Origin: Spirochaetae bacterium HGW-Spirochaetae-5 | Lineage (GTDB): Bacteria; Spirochaetota; UBA4802; UBA5550 | Direction: 5' to 3' | Assembly: GCA_002839285.1 (NCBI GenBank) | Contig: PGXT01000026.1 | Location: 1 to 36,607, forward strand | DNA: 36,607 bases | Shown here: in pieces, positions 31,879-36,607 of the stretch | How positions within the stretch are numbered: the first letter of the stretch is position 1 | Layout of the letters: each line of letters begins with the position of its first letter | Made by a program: the position numbers and the translations under genes | Notes under the pieces: model-generated | The model's input: only the letters and a program-made list of their open reading frames with translations | What the model was told of the DNA's origin: nothing | Databases searched by the model: none

Positions 31879-33586
31879 TTACGTAAAAGAATACTGCCAG
31901 CAGTATATAATTCAGATCAATTATAAATTCATACCTGAGAGAAATAAGATAATCGGTCTTCTGTATTTTTTTAAGCAAAAGCGTATAATATAGAGTGCAT
32001 AACAAGAGTATAATAAAAACAGATTTTCCTGCTGCTATAGAAATCCCTGCGAAAACCATTGAACTGATAATTATAATTAAATATGTCATATTGATAACAT
32101 TTCTCACACCAAGCCAGGTTGGGAGAGTGTCTCTGCCAAGAATTAAATCACCCTGAAATGCTGCAAAATCAATAATTAAATGACGGGTAAAAACGAATAC
32201 AAAAAAGAAGAGGGAGGATGATAGATATATTTCCCATGGAACTCCATTTCTGAAATAAGGAATTATTATTACAACCACAAGCCAGCCGAGTCCTGTTATA
32301 ATTTTAGTATTATAAAGCTTTTTTAAAAATCCTGAATTCGTCTTTTTTATGATTTTTTTAATTACAGAAGTGGAGTAAACTAAACCGAACAGGTACGGGA
32401 CAAGAATCAGAATAGCAAGTGATGGGAAAATTTTCATCGCAAGATATATTGATACAAAAAATAATATTATTGATGTCATAAGTAAATATGAACCGTATTT
32501 TTCATAAATCTGATATTTATAGGAGTTACTTTTAATCAGAAAACCTCTGTCCAGATAATTATTTACGGAATACATTACAAAAATATAAAATGAAGCAATT
32601 ACCCCATACCTTATATCCAGAGCTATCCCGGCGTAGAGTTGAGCCAGCAGAACCATAAATAACGAGGCAAGAGACGAAACAATATTGCTCCTGATCAGCA
32701 ATTCTATTAAGTGTTTAAATGATTTAACAATAAAATTGCTGCTTTCACTTTTTATAATATAAAGTTTCTCAAGTACATTATTAATAATCCAGCCTGGAGT
32801 AGAAGCCCCTGCTGTAACAAGTACATATTTGCTCTCCTTAAAATCATCTTTTTTTAATTCGGCATCTGTCTCTATATGAAATGTTTTTACACCGCTATCT
32901 ACACCAATCTTAACAAGACGGGATGTATTAGCCGAGTTTTTACCCCCCACAACCACAAGAGTATCAATACCTTTTTTTATCGCATTTTTTACGTCATCCT
33001 GTCTTAGCCTTGTTGAATCACAGATGGTATCAATTACATATACATTATTAATTTTCTTTGAAATTTCCGCTACAAGCTGATCAAATTGATCTCTTTCATG
33101 TGTTGTCTGGGAAACAACAATATATTTTTTTGCAGATTCAATGCCATCTATATCGGCAGCATCGGATACAATGTGCACTCCGGCCCGGGCATAACTTTTT
33201 AATCCGACTACCTCAGCATGGTTCCTGTCACCGATAATTATCGTATAGTATCCTTCACCTGAATATTTCTTTATAATAGATTGGACCCTGGCCACCCTGG
33301 AACAGGTAAGGTTAATTGTACGAAGGGCACTGCTCCGGATTCTTTTATTCTCATCAACTGGTATACCATGAGTTCGAATAGCTATCTGTCTGTTTTCAAG
33401 TGTATCAAGAGAATTTATTGTTATAAGACCTCTGTTTTTTAAAACCTCTATAGTCTGAGGATTATGAATTAAAGGTCCATACATATATATCTTTTCTTCC
33501 GAAGAATTCAGTTCATCTACAATTCTAAGCAGAGCTTTCCTTACGCCCATGCAGAATCCTGAATTTTTTGCCATTTCAATTTTCAT
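31856..33586 (-). CDS. ispH: IspH (HMBPP reductase) fused to a UbiA-like membrane prenyltransferase domain
   Basis: A 576-residue fusion. Residues 1 to about 280 are IspH, the [4Fe-4S] enzyme that makes IPP and DMAPP in the last MEP-pathway step. Cluster cysteines are C12, C95 and C189. Active-site H41, H73, H123, E125, T161/T162, S218, N220 and S262 are all in place. From about 300 there are eight or so membrane helices with UbiA-like motifs: NNYLDRGFL at 342-350 where NDxxDxxxD is expected, and FQGDLILGRDTLPTWLG from 477 where a DxxGDxxxGxxTLP motif is expected. Both Asp-rich motifs are partly degenerate, so prenyl transfer is likely but not assured. The start overlaps gspN by 11 nt. IspH is normally a free protein. 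Confidence 0.88.
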   Translation of the reverse strand: MKIEMAKNSGFCMGVRKALLRIVDELNSSEEKIYMYGPLIHNPQTIEVLKNRGLITINSLDTLENRQIAIRTHGIPVDENKRIRSSALRTINLTCSRVARVQSIIKKYSGEGYYTIIIGDRNHAEVVGLKSYARAGVHIVSDAADIDGIESAKKYIVVSQTTHERDQFDQLVAEISKKINNVYVIDTICDSTRLRQDDVKNAIKKGIDTLVVVGGKNSANTSRLVKIGVDSGVKTFHIETDAELKKDDFKESKYVLVTAGASTPGWIINNVLEKLYIIKSESSNFIVKSFKHLIELLIRSNIVSSLASLFMVLLAQLYAGIALDIRYGVIASFYIFVMYSVNNYLDRGFLIKSNSYKYQIYEKYGSYLLMTSIILFFVSIYLAMKIFPSLAILILVPYLFGLVYSTSVIKKIIKKTNSGFLKKLYNTKIITGLGWLVVVIIIPYFRNGVPWEIYLSSSLFFFVFVFTRHLIIDFAAFQGDLILGRDTLPTWLGVRNVINMTYLIIIISSMVFAGISIAAGKSVFIILLLCTLYYTLLLKKIQKTDYLISLRYEFIIDLNYILLAVFFYVIIFSQAL

Positions 33587-34457
33587 TTTTATCAGCCCGG
33601 TTTAACGCAAGCTCGGGTCTTCCTAGCGTGCCTTTGATTTTTAAAGTTAAAACATTATCTTTAATATAAGCACCCAGAAGATCTCTGTATTGATCAATTA
33701 TTGATGATTCAGAATCAAGATTAACTGTTATATTAAGTTTTGAATTATTAGTAATATTTGATAACTCTATTGTGCCTGAAATATCACATGAAAGATCATT
33801 TCCTGATAATTTGAAAACATTAAGACTGATAGTCCCATTTGTAATTTTTGAATCTAAATTACCGCTTTGAATATTTATTGATTCAATTTTTAAATTCATC
33901 GGCCCCATAGGTCCGGGAATACTCAAACTATTAATTTTAATAACTGAATCACTTAATATTATTTTAACAGATCCCTGCTGAGGCAAACCGCTCTGCCTGT
34001 CAAGAGTCAAATCAATATTACCGTTTATATTAATTAATGCTTCGATTTCTTTAGTTATGTATTTTAAAGAATCAAACTGAAAATCAGATTTTAATCTGTT
34101 TTTCAAAAATAATGTTACCGGGTTAAGAGCGATGTTAAGTATTGCATTTTTACATGATAATTCATTGCTGTTGTTAAATACAATATTCAGATTATCAATG
34201 TATGTTTCGCCAAAAATACTGAAATCAAAACCGGGAATATCTATAGATCTGAATGTTTTACCTTCATATTCATAAATCTTTTTTTTGATAAGAAAATCAT
34301 AAGGAAAAGTCAGAATTAAAAAAACAATAAAAAACAGAATAGAAAGTAAAAAATATTTTCCTGAATGGGGGAGATTGTAAATAGTTTTAAAATGCTCCTT
34401 AATCCCGGAAGGTAGTAATTTAATTGATGACACTATAGATTTAATATTTATTTTCAT
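33576..34457 (-). CDS. gspN: Type II secretion system protein GspN
   Basis: A 293-residue inner-membrane protein. A cytosolic N-terminus is followed by one membrane segment at about 35-55 and a large periplasmic beta-rich domain. The domain contains IDIPGFDFSIFGETYIDNLN, NPVTLFLKNR, and repeated 'inner leaflet' strands such as GSVKIILSDSVIKINSL and GTIELSNITNNSKLNITVN, followed by TLKIKGTLGRPEL near the end. This is the GspN architecture seen in spirochaete and deltaproteobacterial T2SS operons. It follows gspM by 6 nt and overlaps the start of the IspH-UbiA gene by 11 nt. Confidence 0.8.
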   Translation of the reverse strand: MKINIKSIVSSIKLLPSGIKEHFKTIYNLPHSGKYFLLSILFFIVFLILTFPYDFLIKKKIYEYEGKTFRSIDIPGFDFSIFGETYIDNLNIVFNNSNELSCKNAILNIALNPVTLFLKNRLKSDFQFDSLKYITKEIEALININGNIDLTLDRQSGLPQQGSVKIILSDSVIKINSLSIPGPMGPMNLKIESINIQSGNLDSKITNGTISLNVFKLSGNDLSCDISGTIELSNITNNSKLNITVNLDSESSIIDQYRDLLGAYIKDNVLTLKIKGTLGRPELALNRADKNEN

Positions 34458-34463
34458 TTATCT

Positions 34464-34979
34464 CTATCTCTTGCTTAAACTGACGATTGTTATCACAGAA
34501 TCATATCTGCTTCTCTCTTTAATACCGGAATAAATAACCAGACTCTCAATTTTCAGCGGCACATTTGAACGCTCAATACGGTTAATCATTTCCAGAAGAG
34601 CTTTAATTGGTACACCTTCAAATTTAACTTCTGTGGTAATTTTCTGAATTTCATTCTGGATAATCCCCGGCTTTTCATTCAGGTATACTTTATTACTGCT
34701 GATATTAAGGCTTGAAGCTATCCCGTCAATCATTGAGCCTATTCCGCTGCTTTGAGAAGCGACTGCATTAAGTTTACTTTTGTCAGACACTATCTCTCTG
34801 TATTCAGCATAAATCTCATCCAGTTTTCCTATCTTCAATCTGTTTCTATTATAGATATCATCCGAATTTTTTTTAAATTCTACTATAGGGGATATAATAA
34901 AGTAATAACAAATTCCTGTTACAAGAATACCGGCAAGAATGAATAACAGTTTTTTCTCTCTATCGTTAAGAATAATCAT
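34464..34979 (-). CDS. gspM: Type II secretion system protein GspM-like
   Basis: A 171-residue bitopic inner-membrane protein. A short cytosolic N-terminus (NDREKK) precedes one membrane helix at about 10-31, then a coiled stretch (about 35-70) and a small ferredoxin-like periplasmic domain. VEFKK, LNISSNKVYLNE and TEVKFEGVPIKALLEMINRI fit GspM, which pairs with GspL on the T2SS assembly platform. The identity rests on the neighbours as well as the fold. GAGAG precedes the ATG. It lies 10 nt from gspL and 6 nt from gspN. Confidence 0.75.
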   Translation of the reverse strand: MIILNDREKKLLFILAGILVTGICYYFIISPIVEFKKNSDDIYNRNRLKIGKLDEIYAEYREIVSDKSKLNAVASQSSGIGSMIDGIASSLNISSNKVYLNEKPGIIQNEIQKITTEVKFEGVPIKALLEMINRIERSNVPLKIESLVIYSGIKERSRYDSVITIVSLSKR

Positions 34980-34989
34980 AATTTCACTC

Positions 34990-36594
34990 TCAAATCTTCT
35001 GCTTTATAGTTAGTGTAAAAAGACTCCGGCTGCTGCTTGTGTCCCTGATATTTACTGTAACACTTTCAAATTTATCAGTGCTTAAAAGATTTTTTTTCAA
35101 CTCTTCAAGATCTCCAGATAATCTGGTTTCACCTTCAATAGTCATGCTTTTGCCGTCATAGGTTATTTTTTTAACATCAAAACCTTCAGCATCATTTAAA
35201 CTCTTCACTACAATATCAAGTGCAGGTATAAACCGGTTCTGATCTCCCAGCATTTCATTAAGTACAGAATATTCTTTCTTTTCGTTTGCCAGAATACTCA
35301 TTGCTTCCTTAATCGGATCTTTTGGAACACTTTGTGTATTGAAATACCTTTTAAATTTCTGCTGCATTACTGTTTCTGTATAATTATTACTTTTAACTAC
35401 AAAGTAGACTGTACTGGAAAAATTAATTATCAAAAACAAAACCGATAAGACTGCAAACACAACAGGAAGATAAAACCTGTTTAGTGCCCCATGAGCTGAT
35501 ACCGGAGAGAAATCACCCTTAAGAAAATTTATCGATGTTGTGCGGTTATTCATATAAACAAGCAGATTCCCGAGACAGACTGAAAATCTGCTTTTCAGAT
35601 TTATATCATTATATCCGTTTAAAAAGGGCATAAAAACTACAGGCAATCCCGACTCATCGCCAAGCACTCTTGATATCCCTTTAATGTTTGAACCGCCGCC
35701 TGTAATAATAATTCTGCTGAAAATAGAATAATCAGTATGCCCACCGCTGGCTTTTATGGTAAAAGCGATACTATCGAGTATATCTGAAACCAGTCTCTCC
35801 GCTTCATTAAAAATTATCTTCAATTTAGGTTTAGTTATATTTAATTTTTTATAATTTTCATTTTTCAGATTTGAATCAAATGATGTCAAATCCAGATCAA
35901 GGGACACAAATATTTTTTCTGCTTCAGCAAGAGTGATGCTGAAAACTTCAGCAATTTTCTCTATCAGTAGTCCCATACCGAAGGAGATCCCTCTCGTATA
36001 AATTAATTCACTGTTTTTAACAAGATTAACTACTGTTTTAGTATAACCTATATCTATCTGTAAAACCGTTTCATTATTGACCGAATTGAAATACTCATAA
36101 CACCTTAATAATGAATTCGATTCTATACCGCAAAAAACAGGATTGAGATTAAATTTTTTTAGCACTTCGAGAATACCTGTAAGATATTCCTTATTTACAG
36201 CTGCAAGAATGACACTTCTGCCTTCAGATTCTTCATCAGGTATTATCTGAAAATCCAGTGTAACCATTTCAATTGGATATGGGATATTCTCCTCTGCTTC
36301 GAATGGTATGGCCGTGGCAATTTTATTTAAATCGCTGAAAGGGAATGTTATATTACGCAATAACAGACGTTCAGCCGGGATTGACATTACAATCTTAAAG
36401 TCATCCAGACTCTCCTTTTCAAGGATGGCATGAAGCGCATTTTCTATCGCAGCTGTATAATCCTGCTTTAGTAAATCCGGATCTATAAATTCAAGACATG
36501 TGGAAATAAGTTCAAATTTTTTGAAACCTCTCCTGGCTTTGATAAGCTTAATAGAGGTTGCTCCAATATCTATTGAGGCAATATTATCAAACAA
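34990..36594 (-). CDS. gspL: Type II secretion system protein GspL (PilM-like ATPase fold plus periplasmic domain)
   Basis: A 534-residue assembly-platform protein. The N-terminal about 350 residues have the actin-like (ASKHA) fold of PilM/GspL: DIGATSIKLIKA at 9-20, then QIDIGYTKTVVNL (179-191) and ITGGGSNIKG (297-306). A membrane helix lies at about 374-400, and the periplasmic C-terminus is a PilN-like ferredoxin domain. GspL recruits the secretion ATPase GspE through its cytosolic part. The start codon is a TTG, at 36594, with CAGGAG seven bases upstream, near the right edge of the window. Earlier operon genes probably lie outside. Confidence 0.87.
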   Translation of the reverse strand: MFDNIASIDIGATSIKLIKARRGFKKFELISTCLEFIDPDLLKQDYTAAIENALHAILEKESLDDFKIVMSIPAERLLLRNITFPFSDLNKIATAIPFEAEENIPYPIEMVTLDFQIIPDEESEGRSVILAAVNKEYLTGILEVLKKFNLNPVFCGIESNSLLRCYEYFNSVNNETVLQIDIGYTKTVVNLVKNSELIYTRGISFGMGLLIEKIAEVFSITLAEAEKIFVSLDLDLTSFDSNLKNENYKKLNITKPKLKIIFNEAERLVSDILDSIAFTIKASGGHTDYSIFSRIIITGGGSNIKGISRVLGDESGLPVVFMPFLNGYNDINLKSRFSVCLGNLLVYMNNRTTSINFLKGDFSPVSAHGALNRFYLPVVFAVLSVLFLIINFSSTVYFVVKSNNYTETVMQQKFKRYFNTQSVPKDPIKEAMSILANEKKEYSVLNEMLGDQNRFIPALDIVVKSLNDAEGFDVKKITYDGKSMTIEGETRLSGDLEELKKNLLSTDKFESVTVNIRDTSSSRSLFTLTIKQKI

Positions 36595-36607
36595 TTATAT
36601 ACTCCTG

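Noticed and set aside
1-36607. CRISPR array, tRNA, rRNA or prophage genes
   Set aside because: No regularly spaced repeats, tRNA-like cloverleaf with a T-loop, rRNA-like sequence or integrase/capsid frames were found.

Overview
The window looks like chromosomal DNA of an AT-rich, Gram-negative (diderm) bacterium, most likely a member of or relative of the Spirochaetota. The evidence is indirect. There are several lipoprotein signal peptides, an outer-membrane beta-barrel candidate, type II secretion assembly proteins (GspL/M/N), a sigma-70 factor whose region 4 reads like spirochaete RpoD, and a lipoprotein resembling a family I associate with Leptospira and Treponema. There is no phage, plasmid, CRISPR, tRNA or rRNA signal. 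Almost all DNA is packed with housekeeping genes.

Layout. 1-6.8 kb (+): beta-barrel protein, DUF192 lipoprotein, hflX, then secA and a glmM-type phosphohexomutase fused head to tail with no gap. 6.8-7.4 kb (-): slyD-like prolyl isomerase with a cysteine tail. 7.7-11.6 kb (+): purine synthesis genes purL (with two PurS-like modules fused at its N-terminus) and purQ. 11.7-17.7 kb (+): a propeller-like lipoprotein, NAD(P)HX repair enzyme, a cysteine-cluster protein, a LysM/M23 cell-wall peptidase, a TPR protein and a small membrane protein. 17.6-18.8 kb (-): a TrmA/RlmD-type RNA methyltransferase. 18.9-20.9 kb (+): two lipoproteins. 20.9-21.9 kb (-): a DUF4015 glycoside-hydrolase-like protein. 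22.3-25.9 kb (+): dnaG and rpoD. 26.1-28.5 kb (+): GpsA fused to a PlsB-like acyltransferase domain. 28.6-30.8 kb (-): folC and a GAF/degenerate-GGDEF protein. 31.0-31.9 kb (+): a diacylglycerol-kinase-family lipid kinase. 31.9-36.6 kb (-): a gspL-gspM-gspN operon running into an IspH-UbiA fusion gene.

Two themes deserve attention. First, the last 10 kb carries unusual fusions in lipid and isoprenoid metabolism. IspH, which makes IPP/DMAPP, is joined to a membrane UbiA-type prenyltransferase domain. GpsA, which makes glycerol-3-phosphate, is joined to a PlsB-like domain that lacks the canonical HX4D catalytic motif. Second, gaps between genes repeatedly hold a palindromic element of about 115-120 bp with a GC-rich central hairpin, 16-bp imperfect terminal inverted repeats and a conserved AT-rich right half. 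Two full copies are flanked by 15-17 bp direct repeats, and one appears to have split a pre-existing hairpin just after a stop codon. Relatives with a much larger folded core lie before dnaG and before secA. This looks like a MITE-like, non-autonomous mobile repeat family.
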